A stretch of DNA of 64,000 nucleotides from Zonotrichia leucophrys gambelii (GCF_028769735.1 NC_088194.1:3480319-3544318); one strand, 5' to 3'; shown: positions 20,941-47,900, counted from the first letter of the stretch. The notes: a model not told the origin generated them from the letters alone. Numbers and translations: made by a program.

Positions 20941-22160
20941 GCCTCAGAGGCGCCTCGGCCCCGCAGCAGCGGCGGATCCATGAGCGGGAGAGCCGCGAGG
21001 AGCGGGCGGGGGTCGCGACCCAGCGGCGCCATTTTCCCGCCCTTCCCCTTTCCTCCCTCAGCCGCCTCAGGGTCCGGCCCCGTGACGTCACCGCGCGCAG
21101 GAGGAAGTGACGTCAGCGGTATCCCTCCGCCGGCCAGGTCCCCTTTTTGTGTGTGTGGTGTGTGTGTTGTATGTGTGGTGCGGCTGCGGGCGCCGCGCGC
21201 CTGTATCAGCCCGCCGGGCCCGACGACCTTTTTTTTCTTATCCCCCCCCTTTTCCGAGAGGGGTGAAGTGGAGGAGGGGGGGAAAAAAAACCCACACGCA
21301 CGCCAAGCACGGAGCCGCCCCCTGGCAGAACGTACAGAGGGCGAGCAGAGCCAGGGATAATTCCTTCTTCTTCTTCATCACCATCTTCATCCTCCTCCTC
21401 CTCCTCAGCATCCCGCCAAGTGGGGGGGGGGCTCATGCCACCTGCCCCCGTGCCCTGCGGGTCGCCTCGCCCGGAGAGCGGCGGAGCCCCGTAGGAGCGA
21501 GCGGCGGCAGCGCTGAGGAAGGTGAGGCGGGGGGCGCGGGGAAGGGGGGGGGGAAGAAGGCGGCCGGGCCCCCGGGGGTGGCGGCAGTAGTGGGAGATGG
21601 ACATGGCGGGGGGGATCGGAGACGGTGGAACCGGCTCGAACCGCCCGGGAATGGGGGAGAAGGAGGGAATGAAGAAGGGGGGGCGGCAGGGCCGGAGCGC
21701 GCCGTACACAAAGCGGTGGCGGGAGGAGGAGGAGGCGAAGAGCAGGAGGAGGAGGAGGAGAAGGAGGAGGGAGGGCTCGGGGTGCCGAGGAGGGGCCGGG
21801 GAGGAGCCGCGGCGGCTCCGGCGGCCGCTCCCGCCGGGCCCGGGCGGGCGCTGAGGGACGCGGAGGGATCCGCGCGCAGCCCTCACGGCCTGGGGGGCGC
21901 GGTGAAGCGGCCGCCGTCAGGGGAGGGGGGCGGTGGTGATGCGGCCCCTCCGCCGCTCCCTCCGCGCACCCCCTCCCGCCATACTGGGGGTCCCCTCACA
22001 GTCCCATCACGGTCGCCCCCCGGTCGCCACCGCCGGGGTGAGGAAGGGGCGGTCGTGTCCGTCCTTTCCCCCGTCTCCCGGCGCTGCCGCCCCCTCCTCT
22101 CTTTGGCGGCGCTGCTTCGCTGGTGGGCGGCCATGTTGGGCACGGGGATTATTTTTCGCT
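20940..22160 (+). promoter_or_regulatory. POGZ: CpG island promoter of POGZ
   Basis: A dense CpG region contains an E2F-like TTTTCCCGCC motif (about 21032), two perfect CRE sites and a YY1-like GGCCATGTTGG (about 22128). It lies directly upstream of the POGZ coding exons and looks like a TATA-less housekeeping promoter. A non-coding first exon probably ends at 21521, where GCTGAGGAAG is followed by GTGAGG. Confidence 0.7.
21083..21115 (+). promoter_or_regulatory. Two perfect CRE (CREB/ATF) sites
   Basis: TGACGTCA occurs at 21083-21090 and again at 21108-21115, with start points 25 bases apart, inside the POGZ CpG island. Confidence 0.75.
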
Positions 22161-22404
22161 CTCTTTCTTAGCCGCCACAATACGCTGAGGGTGTGCGGGG
22201 GGCTTTTCCCGGAGTTCTCGGGAGAAGCGGCCTTTTCCCGCTTTTTAGGGGAGGCTGAGGAAAAGGGGAGGGTCTGGGATCAGCGGTTTGCAGGGTGAGA
22301 CACCCCCCCCCATCATCCTTGGCCTGCTGGTGCTTCACCTTCGCTGAGTGAGTGCCCCTGTCCAGCGCCGTGAGGGGAGGGAGCCTCTTGGCCGCAGGGA
22401 TTGG

Positions 22405-22690
22405 GATCCCAGTCTTCTTCCTCGGGATTTGGGAATTGGGATCCCAGCCTTCTTCCTCGGGATTTGGGATTGGGATCCCAGTCTTCTTCCTCGGGGATTT
22501 GGGATTGGTGTTCCTGCCTTTTCCTGAGAGATCCAGGAGTGCCATCCCAGCATTCTTCCTCAGGGATCTCACCTGTCTCTTCAGGGATTTGGGATTTCCA
22601 TCCCATCCCTTTCCTCAGGGATTTGGGGTGGGTTTTCCAACCTTCTCCTCAGGGATTTGGGATCACCATCCCACCCTTCTTCCCAGTTTT
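22405..22690. repeat. 32-35 bp minisatellite in POGZ intron 1
   Basis: Units contain TCTTCCTCGGGATTTGGGAT followed by GGGATCCCAG, repeated and increasingly degenerate to about 22690. The rest of intron 1 (21522-24067) shows no gene. Confidence 0.85.
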
Positions 22691-23984
22691 TTCTGTCACT
22701 CTCAGCAGCAGCTCCATCCCCTCATCCCTCCCGGATCCAAGCAGGAAAAAATGGGAAAGCTCCTCATTTTCTCCCCTGCCCAAGCCGGGATCCCAGAACT
22801 CCTGGGAGAGGCTCAGGAATTCCCTCCCTCCAGCAGGATTTGGGATTCCATCCCCAAAACCCCCCGAGGCTGCTTCTCTGAAAATTCCCAGAGCTTGAGG
22901 TTTTGCTGGAATTCCCTGGGGCTGGGATGTGCCAGGGAGCTGGGGAGGGGTGGGATCCTGCTTCCCAAAAACCCGATTTTATTTGGATTCACTGGATTTT
23001 ATTGGGATTCACCTGATCCCAGCATGGGCAGAGGATGGGAGGGATCCCAACAGAAAAATTCCCGAAGATGCTGGAGAAAATAATAATAAAACAATTTTAA
23101 AAAATCAAAATGAAGGATTTTAGAGGCTTTTAGTGATTAATTAGCACAAGTTAAATCTGGTCAATTAACGGGATTAGGTTTTTCCTGATTTTTTTTTTTT
23201 TATGGATGGGAAGGTGAAGGGTGAAGTCCCAAAGGAAATTTGCATTTTGTTTCCCAAATTCCTCAAAATTCTCAGAATTTTCCCAATTCCAGGGTGCTTT
23301 AGGGCTGCTAATTAAACAGAATTAGTAATTATTATTAACATCTAATTTACATCTAATTTGGGTGTGTTATCCACTTCAAAACCAAGGAAAACCAACCATT
23401 CCTGATATTTTTGGGATTATTTTTCCAGCTTCTCAAGGCCTGGAGATGAGGAATTTTTTGGGAAGAGGCAGGAGAGCATTCCAAGGTTCTGCCTGTGGGA
23501 TAGGAGACAACAAAATCCATTTTTTTCCCCCATTCCAGGAAAATTTTCCACTATTCCCTCCATCCCAGGCTGAAGCAATGGAGAGAATTCCCAGATTGGG
23601 AAGCTGTGGTTAGTTTTTGGTTTTATCCCTGCAAATTTTTCCTTTGATCACAAAATTTATGGAATTCTCCTCCCAATGCTTTTATTTTTATTTTGTTCTA
23701 ATTTTAATTAAAAGCTTCCCAAACTGACGCTCCTGCTGCCTATTCTAAGCTGGGAATTTCGGGATAACCAAAAATCCGTTGGGATTTTTTTAAATCTTAA
23801 TTTTTTTGGATTTAAAATTTTTAAAACTGTGAAATAACCTGGATTTTCTTAATGGAAGAGGAAAGAAAAAATTCAAATTTTTTGTCAAATCCAGGAATTT
23901 TCCCCAAATTTCCCTAGAAAAAACCCCAGAAATAATCTGAAAATTTCTAGCTCCTTTGTTTTCCCTTGAAATTTTGGGATCTAA

Positions 23985-35103
<11,119 letters not shown>

Positions 35104-35214
35104 GAATTCCTGGAAAAAAAGGAAAAAAAAATGGGACAGATTCATCCCAGAAATTCCTGGGTTTGGAGAGGCCGAGGAGCGCTGGGAGTGGAAGGGGTGT
35201 TCCCTGGTTTTGGG

Positions 35215-35560
35215 CCCGAAAATTGAAGGATATTCCAAGGTTTTGGCTGCAGAAATGGAAGGATATTCCCAGTTTCTGGCCCTCAAAACTGAAAGGATAT
35301 TCCCTGATTTTTGGAGATCCCAACATGTCCCAGAAATGAAGGCTATTCCCAATTTTCTGCCCCAAAAATTGAAGGATATCCCCTATTTTTTGCCCCCAAA
35401 ATTGAAGGAAATTCCTTGGTTTTTGCCCCAAGAATTAAAGGGTGTTCCCTGTTTTCAGAGAGCCAAACCCACCCCAGAAATTAAAGGATATTCCCATTTT
35501 TTAGCCCCAAAAACCCAAGCATATTCCCAAATTTTTGGCCCCAAAACAAAGGACATTCCC
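35215..35560. repeat. Degenerate minisatellite in POGZ 3'UTR
   Basis: Repeats of about 40-45 bases contain AAATTGAAGGATATTCCC and TTTTTGGCCCCAAAA, downstream of the POGZ stop codon. The remaining 3'UTR to about 36690 is AT-rich without further features. Confidence 0.75.
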
Positions 35561-36651
35561 AGTTTTTGGAACAAAGAGATGAGATCCCAGTTCCCAGCGG
35601 ATTTCTGGGATTTTTCCGGATTTGCCGTTTCCGCCAATTTTTTGGGAGGATTTTCGTGACTTTTTTTCTTTTTTTTTTATTTAAAAAAAACTGAAAAAAA
35701 AAAAAAAAAAACTTGGATTCACTGTGTTGGTATTTCCTTGGAATTCTCTCTTGTGGGTGGATATTTTTTGGGAATTTTCTTTACCTCACTTGTACCATAA
35801 TTCCTGGTTTTTAGCGGTGGGAATTTGACGTCGTTTGTGCCCAGGTTTTTTTCCAAGAAGACTAAAAGTCCCTGGATTTAACTTCCAAAAAAATTGGGGG
35901 AATTCTTCTTTCTTTTTTCCTTGACTTTTGTTTGGAATTTAACCCAGAAAAATCCCTGTTTCTTACAGAAAATTCCTTCAGCTTGGCTGCGAAGATTCAG
36001 TTACTTTGGGGATTTTTAATGGAAATTGGGAATTTGGATAGAATTTTGGTGGAATTTAAGGAGTTTTGAGGGAATTTGGCTTGGGAATTGTGGAGCCACC
36101 ATTCCCCGCCAGCAGTTTTTGGGATTGGCGCTGCTTTTCCTGCCCAGAACTCAATTTTCCCAATTTCTCCCCAAAAACTTCCCATTGGAGGGGCAGAAAA
36201 CCCCAGCTTCTCCTTGGATTTCCCCCTTTTGGATTGTTAATTATCAACTTTATTTAAAAAATAACCATCCTGGAAAACCGCACCTTCCTTAGGGTCGAAA
36301 AATCTGGGATTTGTGACTAAAACTGTGACGAAAAACCCGAAAAAATCAATGAAAAGAAAAAGATTTTGGGTTGATTTTTCACTGCCAGCTCTGATTTTTT
36401 ACCGGAATTTGCATGTTTTTTGGGAAAAATTTTTTTTTTTTTAATTTTATTTTAAAAATTCTTGGAATTCCCAAATTCCAGAGGCACCTGGCACCTGTTT
36501 TTCCATAAGATTTGTGGAGGTTTTTTTTTTTGGGTCTTTTCCCGGAAGGAAAACAGGAAAAAAAATTGAAAAAAATATTCGAAATAAATAAAATTTAAAA
36601 ATAAAAAAAAATATGGATCATCTTGCAGTTGTACAGGAGTGGGAAATGTGG

Positions 36652-36683
36652 AATAAAAGCAGGGAAATGGATTTATAAATAAA
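36652..36683 (+). terminator. Polyadenylation signals of POGZ (probable)
   Basis: AATAAA occurs at 36652-36657 and 36678-36683, the latter followed by a GTGTTTTTATTGTGG element. Further AATAAA copies lie at 36583 and 36587. The 3'UTR would be about 1.6 kb. Confidence 0.55.
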
Positions 36684-37135
36684 CAGTGTTTTTATTGTGG
36701 AAAAAATTCCTTCATTACCACAGGATTTGGGTGGAAAAATCCTGGATTTAATTAATTAATTTTTTCCGTGGAGAATTCCTGGGTTCTTTTAAGGAAAAGT
36801 TGGGAAAATGCTGCCAGAGGAATTTTGGGAATGGGGAGGGGAAAAATTACATTGTAATTGGATTTTTGTGGCCTCGAAATCCCTCCAGGTTTGGGATTTT
36901 GAGGAAAAATCCCATGGAATGCCCCAAAATCATGGACAAGGGTTTAGGGATTCCTGGGCTCCATCCCAGAAGGGCTTTTCCCACCTCAGAAATTCCACAG
37001 TTTCGGTTAAAATTGGGATCTGGGGCCACAGCATCCACCCAGAATTCCCTGAAATCTGTGTTTTCCAGGAGAATTCCTACAGTTTTTTGACGATTCCCAA
37101 AGAACAAACACACAAATTGGTCTTAAACAATCGAT

Positions 37136-37141
37136 TTTATT
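37136..37141 (-). terminator. Polyadenylation signal of PSMB4
   Basis: TTTATT (AATAAA on the minus strand) lies 80 bases past the PSMB4 stop, giving a short 3'UTR that faces the POGZ 3' end. Confidence 0.75.
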
Positions 37142-37220
37142 CCCAAAAAATGCCAGATTTGCCATTCCAGAGGGAAGGATAAAAATGGGGATTTGACGAG
37201 GCCGGAGCAGCTCCTGGAGA

Positions 37221-39908
<2,688 letters not shown>

Positions 39909-40045
39909 CTTAGTCACGCCGCGATTGCGCTTGCGCCAAGGAAACGCGGTCTCTCCCTGCCGCCGTAGAGTGGGCGTGGCTTCGCAGCCATCTTGAACGT
40001 GGCGAAAACACCGGCCGGTTCCCTCCTCAAGATGGCGGCACCACC
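39909..40045 (-). promoter_or_regulatory. PSMB4: PSMB4 promoter with two YY1-type motifs
   Basis: GCAGCCATCTTGA (39984-39996) and, in opposite orientation, CAAGATGGCGGC (40028-40039) match the YY1 core and lie in GC-rich sequence just upstream of the start codon. No TATA box is seen. The region could be bidirectional, but no CGN first exon was identified. Confidence 0.6.
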
Positions 40046-40209
40046 ACGCCACGCAGCACCGGTGCGGTGATGGGCGGGGTTTGTCATACGGGGCCGCGCC
40101 CATTAGGCGGGGTTTGTGGTTGCGCCGGCCAATCAGTGGCGAGGGGCGGGGCCTGAGCGAAGGTAACAGGTTGCGGTGGCTGCGGCGGGAGCGGGCGGTG
40201 AGGGGGGGG

Positions 40210-41760
40210 GGGACACCGGCAAACGGGGCCTGGGGACACCGGACACGGGCTGGGGACACCGGCAGGGGCTGGGGACACCGCACACGGCCTGGTGACACCG
40301 GACAGGGCTGTGGGAGCATCGCAGAGGGATCTCGGGATATCGCACAGGGGCTGGGGACATCGCACAGGGGTGTGGGGACAACGGACAGGGGCCGGTGGCA
40401 CGGGAGGGCGTCCTGCCCCCTGGGCGGGGGGCTTGGTGACCCCGGACAGGGCGCTGGTGGCAGGAGAGGGGGGCTGGTGGCACGGGACAGGGCGCCGGTG
40501 ACACCGGAGAGGGCGCTGGTGGCACCGGACAGGGTCTTGTCCCACCGGGCAGGGCGCTGGTGACACCGGAGGAGGCGCCGGTGACACCGGAGACGCTCGT
40601 GGAGGCACGGGAGAGGGCACTGGTGGCACCGGGAGGGGACCTGGGGACGCGCAGAGGGCGTTGGTGGCCCGGGACAGGGTCCGGGTGACACGCAGAGGGG
40701 CCTGGGGACACGGGACAGGGTCCCGCTGTCCCTTTGTGGGGTCCTGTCCCCAAGGAAGGGATCCTGATGTCCTTTAATGGGGTCCTGCCCTATGGAAAGG
40801 GGTCCCAGTGTCCCTTTTTGGGTCATGCTGTCTCTTTATGGGGTCTCAGTGTCCCTTTTTTGGGGTCTCAGCATCTCTTTTTGGGGTCCCAGTGTCCCTC
40901 TATGGGGTCCTGCTGTCTCTTTATGGGGTCTCAGTGTCCCTTTTTTGGGGTCCCAGCATCTCTTTTTGGGGTCCCAGTGTCCCTCTATGGGGTCCCAGTG
41001 TCCCATAGTTTTGGGGTCCCAGTGTCCCAGTGTTTTGGGGTCCTGTCCTGTGGGATCCCCTCAGAAAATCCTTCCCAACCTTTCAGGGCAGCGCAACTTC
41101 CCCCTGTTATCCCTTCGATATTTTGGGAAAAATCCAGGGGGATTTTTGGAGCCTCTTCCCAAATCCAGAGGATCCCCAATCTAGAGGATTCCAAATCCAA
41201 GGGATCCCAAATCCAGGGGTTTTGTTCCTTTTTGTTCCGGGTTTTTGGGATCGCTCCGGGCATTTCCAGACTGGTCAGACCGGTTTGGGATCATCGGAAT
41301 TCCCTTTCCCTGGGCAGGATTTGGGGTTTCACCTTTTCCCTGCGGCTTTTTGGGGCCAGGGAGGGAATTCCCGGGGGGAATGTGTGGGATTGAAGTCGGG
41401 GCGAATTCCTCGGGGCGGGAATTTCGGGGTGAAATCCGGGATGGAATTCAGGGCAAGCCCAGAGTGACCCCAAACCCCGCAGGGATTTTGGTGTCCAGGG
41501 AATGGGATCGTTCCCGGCTATCCCAAAGGAATGGGATCATTCCTGGTTATCCTGAGGAGTGGGATCGTTCCCGGTTATCCCAGGGAATGGGATCATTCCC
41601 GGTTATTCCGAGGGTATGGGATCATTCTTGGCTATCCTGAGGAACAGGATCATTCCCGGTTATCCCAAAGGAACGGGATCATTCCCAATTCCCGGTTATC
41701 CTGAGGAACGCGATCATTCCCGGTTATCCCAAAGGAACGGAATCGTTCCCGGTTGTCCTG
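40210..41760. repeat. Three successive minisatellites upstream of CGN
   Basis: About 40210-40740 carries GGTGACACCGGACAGGG-type units. About 40740-41050 carries TTTTTGGGGTCCCAGTGTCC or TATGGGGTCCTGCTGTCTCT units. About 41500-41760 carries units of about 32 bases, GGAATGGGATCATTCCCGGT followed by TATCCCAAAG. Open frames here are repeat artefacts. Confidence 0.85.
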
Positions 41761-44020
41761 AGGCTTTTCCGCTTTTCCGTGCTCGAGAATTTTATCCCGC
41801 GGGCTCTGGTTCCAAGGGCTCGATTTCCCTGGAAACCGACACCCGATCCCGCGCTGGGAGCGGGGTCGGGATTGCCCCGGGATTTCCCAGGATTTGGGGG
41901 CGATGGTTGACCTGGGAACTCTGCCCAGGGCTGGGTTGGAATTCAGGAATTCAGCTCCGCAGGGAGCCCCGGGAGCAGCTCCTGGGGGATGATCCCAATC
42001 CCGAACATTCCCGATCCCAAATGTCCCGATCCCAAATGGAAATCCCTCTCCCAAGCCTTTTCCTAGGGGAATGATCCCATGCCCGACCCTTTTTCCGGGT
42101 GAAAATTCCCATTTTTCCAGCTGTAATTCCCTCTCCCCCCTCGATCTCCGCCCCTGCCCGGTTTCGGGTTCCCAGGAAAACGGGAAAAACTGGAAAATCC
42201 GGAAAAGCCGCTCCCGGTTTTTGGGCGCGGCTCCAAATCCCCGGACTTCGGCCCCAAACAACGCCCGGGGGAGGAGCCGAGAGTGGAATTTTGGGAGAGA
42301 TTAAAAAAAATCCCCCTGGAGGCAAAAAAAACCTGGGATGGTTTGGGATAATTAATTTGGGATGGTTTGGGATAATTAATTTGGAATAATTTGGGATAAT
42401 TTGAGATAATTTATGATCATTTAGGATCACTTGGGATAATTCATTTGGGATCATTTGAGATAATTCAAGAATTCTTTGGGATTATTTGGAACTCAATTTG
42501 GGCCCCAGGGACTCGGGAATGGGGCAGAATTTTGGGAAAATGAAGCAGAATTTTGGGAAAACCTCTCTGGGGCTATTCTAAGTATTGGGAAGATCCCAAC
42601 CCAGCAATTTTGGGAATACTTTGGGAAAATTTGGGATTTTTTTCCTTCCTTTGCCACCATTGACCAGCTGGATTTTTCCCTCCCTTTCTCCATTCTCAAA
42701 ATCCCAAATTCCCTTTTCCTCCTTCAGGAAGAGGGGAAAAAGCCCTGGAAAAGGAACTCCAGTTTTATTTTTTTCCCCCAGATTTTCCGGCCACTCTGGG
42801 AATTACAAAACGGCTTTTTCTGGGTCGGAGCCACAAAGGCTCTTTGTGCTTCCCTGGATCCCGGCCAGCCAGAAAATTCCCAAAATTCCGCCCTTCCAAA
42901 GGGGCCGGGATTGCCCCTCCTGATTTTTCCCGACTCCATTCCCAGGGAAAACTCCCATTTTTGGGGTTTTTTAGGCCCTAAATTCCCTTTTCTGCTTTTT
43001 TTCCCCTCTGTTTTTCCAGGGAAATCCCCAAAATTCTGGTTTTTCTCAGCCCCAAAATTTGCATTTTCCTGCTTTTCCCCCATTTTTTCAGGCCCAAAAT
43101 TCCATTTTCCTGTTTTCTTTCCTTTCAGTTTTCCAGTGAAATCCTGGAAATCCTGGGAGAGCAAAGGAGCAATTCCTGCCCCAATTTCCTCATTTCGGGA
43201 ATATCCGATCCTCTCCCGAATTTCTGGAAAATCCAAATCCTCTCCCAGTTTTCTGACCCTCCCCCGTTCCCGGTTTTTCTGGAGCCATCTGGGAACATTC
43301 CCAACCCCCTCCCCCCCCATGGATTCTCCACCTGCTCCAGGATGGAGCTGGGATGGATCCAAGGGTTGGGGATGGATTCGGGAATTTGGGATGGTTCCAA
43401 AGGTTTGCAATGGATTCGGGGATTTGGGATGGATCTGGGAATTTGGGATGGATCCCGGGATCTGAGGTGGATCCTGGGATCTGTGATGGATCCCAGCCCT
43501 TCCCGGTGATCCTGACCCCTCCTGGCCTTTCCAGAGCTCTTCCCTGGATCCCGGAATTCCCATCGGGATCGCTCCCGGCCCCGCCCCGGGCCCGCCCCGC
43601 TGCCCTTTGGCCACCTGGAAAAATTCCCGATTTTCCGCCGGCGCTGCTCCCTGCTCAGGTCGGTGCCTGGATTTCCTACATTTCCTGGATCCCGGGGGTT
43701 TGGGAATTGGGGGATTCCACTCCCGGGATCCTTCCCCTGAAATTCCAGGGATTTTGAGATTCCTGGGATTTGTGGTGATACCGAAGGGACGGCATGATTT
43801 GGGGATTTGGGGGTTCGGGAATTTGGGGATTTAGGGATTCGGGAATTCCGCTCCCAGGGTCCTTCCCTTGCCATTTCAGGGATTTGTGGGGATTCCGGAG
43901 GGGCAGCAGGATTTGGCCCGGGATCCTTTTCCCCACTCCCATCCCACGCTCAACTCAGTCCTTTTGGGTTTTTTAGGATTCTCCTGAGACTTCAGACCCA
44001 TCCTGGCATCCCCAAATCCC
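41761..44020. other. CGN upstream or first-intron region without recognised gene
   Basis: This stretch is low-complexity, with GGGATAATTxATTTGGGAT words at 42340-42480 and GGATTTGGGATGGATCC words at 43340-43500. An untranslated CGN first exon must lie somewhere between about 40000 and 44900, but I cannot place it. Confidence 0.55.
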
Positions 44021-44021
44021 C

Positions 44022-44140
44022 AAAATCCCAACAAACATCCGCCAAATCCCAACAAACATCCCCAAATCCCAACAAACATCCCCAAATCCTTAACAAACAT
44101 CCCCAAATCCCAACAAACATCCCCAAATCCCCTTCCCCCT
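44022..44140. repeat. 20-bp tandem repeat (CCAAATCCCAACAAACATCC)
   Basis: Five nearly perfect units lie upstream of the CGN coding start. Confidence 0.9.
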
Positions 44141-44399
44141 CTCATTCCGCAGCTCCTCGCGTCATTCCCGCGAAAAAAAACTCCCGAATTTGGGGTAGAA
44201 TCGCGGCTTTTCCAACCCGAAATTTCCGATTTTTTTCCCAGCCGCGGCTGCCCCCGGGAAAAAATCCCGGGATCTGGGGCCGATTCGGGGCCGGCTCGCG
44301 GCTTCTCCGTCCCGAAATTCCCGATTTTTTTTTTCCCGGGGCTTCCAGAGGATTTCTGGGATCGAGGGCGGGGGGAGGTTCCGTCCTCGCGCTGCTCCC

Positions 44400-44940
44400 A
44401 AAATGCCACCGCTCGTCCGAAAAACCGGGAAAAAAACTGGGAAAAAACCTGGGAACATCAGGGGAAACGGGAAAAAAGGGGGGAGGGAAAGGAGAAGACA
44501 AGTGAAAAAAGGGGGAAAATGGGGAACGCCGAGGAAAAAATAGGGAAATTGGAGAAAAAACAGGAAAAAACGGGGAGAAAAGGGGGGAAAACGCATAAAA
44601 AATGCGGAAAACTGGGAAAAAATGGGGAAAAAGAGGGAAACCTGAAATACAATGTGGAAAACTGGGAAAAACGGGGGGGAACAGCGGGAAAAAAGAGGAA
44701 AAGCAGGGAGGAAAAAAACGTGATAAAATGGGGGAAAACCCGCGAAAAACGGGGGCGGGGGAAGGGGAAAATGGGGAAAAAAACCGTGATAAAATGGGGA
44801 AAAAACCGCGAAAAAGGGGGGGGGGAAGGAGGAAACCGGGGGGGGCGGGAAGCGCAAAAAACGGGGGGGGGGGGAACAGGGGGGAAAATGGGGAAAAATG
44901 CCAAAAACCGGGGAAAACCGAGGGAAACCCATTTTTCCCC
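44400..44940 (+). repeat. Purine-rich (GGGGAAAA) tract before CGN coding start
   Basis: About 540 bases are almost pure A/G, with GGGGAAAAACxGGGAAAA units, broken only by short interruptions. The tract ends about 10 bases before the acceptor of the first CGN coding exon. Confidence 0.88.
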
Positions 44941-44970
44941 CCCTAAGGAGCCCGAATTCGGCCCGGCTCC

Positions 44971-47900
44971 ATGGCGGAGCAGCCGCTGGACCACGGCGTC
45001 CAGATCCGCTTCATCAGCGACCTGCGGGAGCCGCGGCGCCCCCCGCGCTCCTCCCGCGGCCGCGGCGGCTCCTACGGCGTGGCCGTGCGCGTCCAGGGCA
45101 TCGCCGGGCAGCCCTTCGTGGTGCTCAACAGCGGCCAGCGCGGCGGCGACAGCTTCGGCGTGCAGATCAGAGGGGGACACCCCGAACCCCCCCCGAGCGC
45201 CCCCAAAGCCCGGCCCCACAGCGGCTCCGAGGAGGAGGAGGGGGAGATTTGGGATGGGGGGATGCGCGGGGGGCGCGGGTTTTCGGAGGAGGAAGATTCA
45301 GGGGGATCTCGGGGGGCCCCAAAAGTTTTGGAGAAGGAGGTGGGGGGAGTTCCGGGGGTCCCAAGATTTTCAGAGCAGGAAGGTTCAGGGGGGTCGCGGG
45401 GGGTCCCCAGATCCTGGGATGAGGAGCTGAGGAAGGCCCCCAAATCCTCGGATCAGGAAATTCCGGGGGGATCCAGGGGGGTCCCCAAATCCTGGGATGA
45501 AGAAACTTCGGGGCGGCCTCGGGGGATCCCAAAATTCTCTGATCAGGACCCGGGAAGATCCCGGGGTGCCCCAAAATCCTCGGATCAGCACCTGAAAATC
45601 GCCAAACCCTCGGAGGAGCTGCGCCGATCCCAATCGCACGGGGACCTCAGCGCGCCTTTTCCCAAGAACGGGGAAACACCGGGAAAAAGGGATGCGGAAA
45701 TTCCCAAAATTCCTGGGGATGTGGACACGGAGCCGCTGCGCTCCGTGGATTCCTTGATCACCAAATTCGACGGGAATTTGTCCCGCGGGCGAGCGGCGCG
45801 GAGGTTCCGCGGCCCCGGGGCGGCTCCGAGGAAGCGCTCGCAGAGTTTGGATGCGCGGAGTTCCCGGGAATCCGCCCCGATCCCGCCCCAAATTCCCCAA
45901 ATTCCCGGCGGGTTTGGGGGCGTGGAGGAGCAGAGCGTGGAGATGCAGGTATCTGGGGGGGAAATTCCTCAAAAAGTGTTTTTTTGGTCCTAAAAAATGG
46001 GGGCTTTACATGAAAATTGGGGTTTTTCCTAAAATTTTTTTTCCTATAAAATTTAAGGCATTTTCCCATTAAATTTGGGGGGGTTTTCCCATGAAACTAG
46101 GGGGTTTTACCTATAAAATTGGGAGCTTTTTCCCCATTAAATGTGGGTTATTTTCCTATGAAATTGTGTTTTTTTCCCCCATAAAATAATGGGTTTTTTT
46201 CCTATAAAATTTGGGGTTTTCCCCCCCTCTGGAATGCGGGATTTGGGGTTTTTGTTGGAATTGAGGGTTTTTTTTCCCTCCTGAAGCTGAAATCCACACC
46301 GGACCTGCTGCGGGACCAGCGGGAACTGGGGGGCGGCGAAAACCCCACCGAGCTCATCTACAGCATCCTAAAGGAGGGGTGAGCCCCCACAACACCCCAA
46401 AAATTGCCTCAAATTCCCCCAAAACAGCCCCAAAAGGCCCCCAAATCCCCCCAAATTTCCCCCAAATGCCACAAAATCCCCTTGAGACCTCCCTAAAATT
46501 CCCACTCCATGACCCCAATTCCCCCAAATTCGGGATTTGGGGGGATCCAGCAGCAATTCCTGCCTTTCCCTTTTCCCATGACCCCGTTCCCAATTCTTTT
46601 CCCCCAAAATTCGACCCCAAATCCAGGAGTTCCGAGAGCGAAATTTCCCTGAAAAGGAAAACCTCGAGGCTGCTGGGAAAATTCCAGGAGCTGGCGGTGA
46701 GTGGGAAAACTCCAGGGGTTTTGTGGTTTGGGATTTGGAGTTTGGGATGGATTTGGGATTTGGGATGGATTTGGGGTTTGGAATTTGAGATTTAGGATTC
46801 AAGATTTAGGATTTGGGGTGGCTTTGAGATTGGGGATGGGTTTGGGATTTGGGATGGGTTTGGGGTTTGGGATAGATTTGGGATTTGGGATGGATTTGGG
46901 ATTTTAGGACGGGATGTCTCCAGCATCCCAAATGTTTCCATATGTCCCAGAGTTCCATGGTGGCTCCGGACTCGCTGCAATCCCAAATCCTGCGGGAGGC
47001 CCTGGACAGGAAATCCCAGGAGCTGCAGCGGAGCCAGGCCCAGTAATGGGGTCACCGATGGGGGGATGGGTTTGGGGTCACCCCCATTGTCCCTTTGGGG
47101 TCACCCCCAGGGGTTTGGGGTCCCCTAAAATGTTGGGGGCAGGTCACCCCCTTTGGAGTTTGGGGTCACCCCTGGTGTCCCTTTGGGGTTTGCGGTCCCC
47201 TAAAGGGTCGGGGGCAGTCTTGGGTGGCACTTTGGGGTTTGAGGTCACTGTGGGTCCCCCTTTGTCCCTTTTGGGGTTTGGGGCCCAAAGACCCTTTCAA
47301 GACCCTCTAGACCTCCTTTAATCCCCCCCAAACCTCCCCTAATTCCACCTAAGTCCCCCAAATCTCCTCTGAACCCCAAAAAAACCCCAGGAACCATTTA
47401 TTTCCCCTCAAAAAACCCCAGTTAGCCTCAATTTCCCCCATTAACTCCTGATTTGCCCCGTTAACCCTTCATTGCCCAGGCTGAGCGAGCTGAGAGCCGC
47501 AAAGGAGGCGCTGGAGGCACAGCTGGGCCGCCTTGAGGGGCAGCTGCTGGCCACCGATCCCAAAAGTGACCCTGACACACAGGACCTCTACCAGGTACCC
47601 CTAAAAACCTCAAAAATGGGGGAAAAAAAAAAACCAACACAAAAAACAGCTCTAAAAACCTCAAAATGAGAAAAATCCCAGTAGGAATCACACACAAAAA
47701 AAACCCCAAAACCAAAGCCCCAAATCCCAAATTTCCCGTTGCCAGGAGCTTTTGCGGGTTTTTCTACATCCCAAATCCCAAATTTCCCATTCCCAGGAGG
47801 TTTTGGGGTTTTTCCGCATTCCAAATCCTGTATTTCCCGTTCCCAGGAGCTTTTGAGGGTTTTTCCCACCCTAAATCCCGGTTTTCCCGTTCCCAGGATG

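Noticed and set aside
44519..45430. Lys/Gly-rich open frame upstream of CGN
   Set aside because: It is the translation of the GGGGAAAA purine repeat, running out of frame into the CGN exon.
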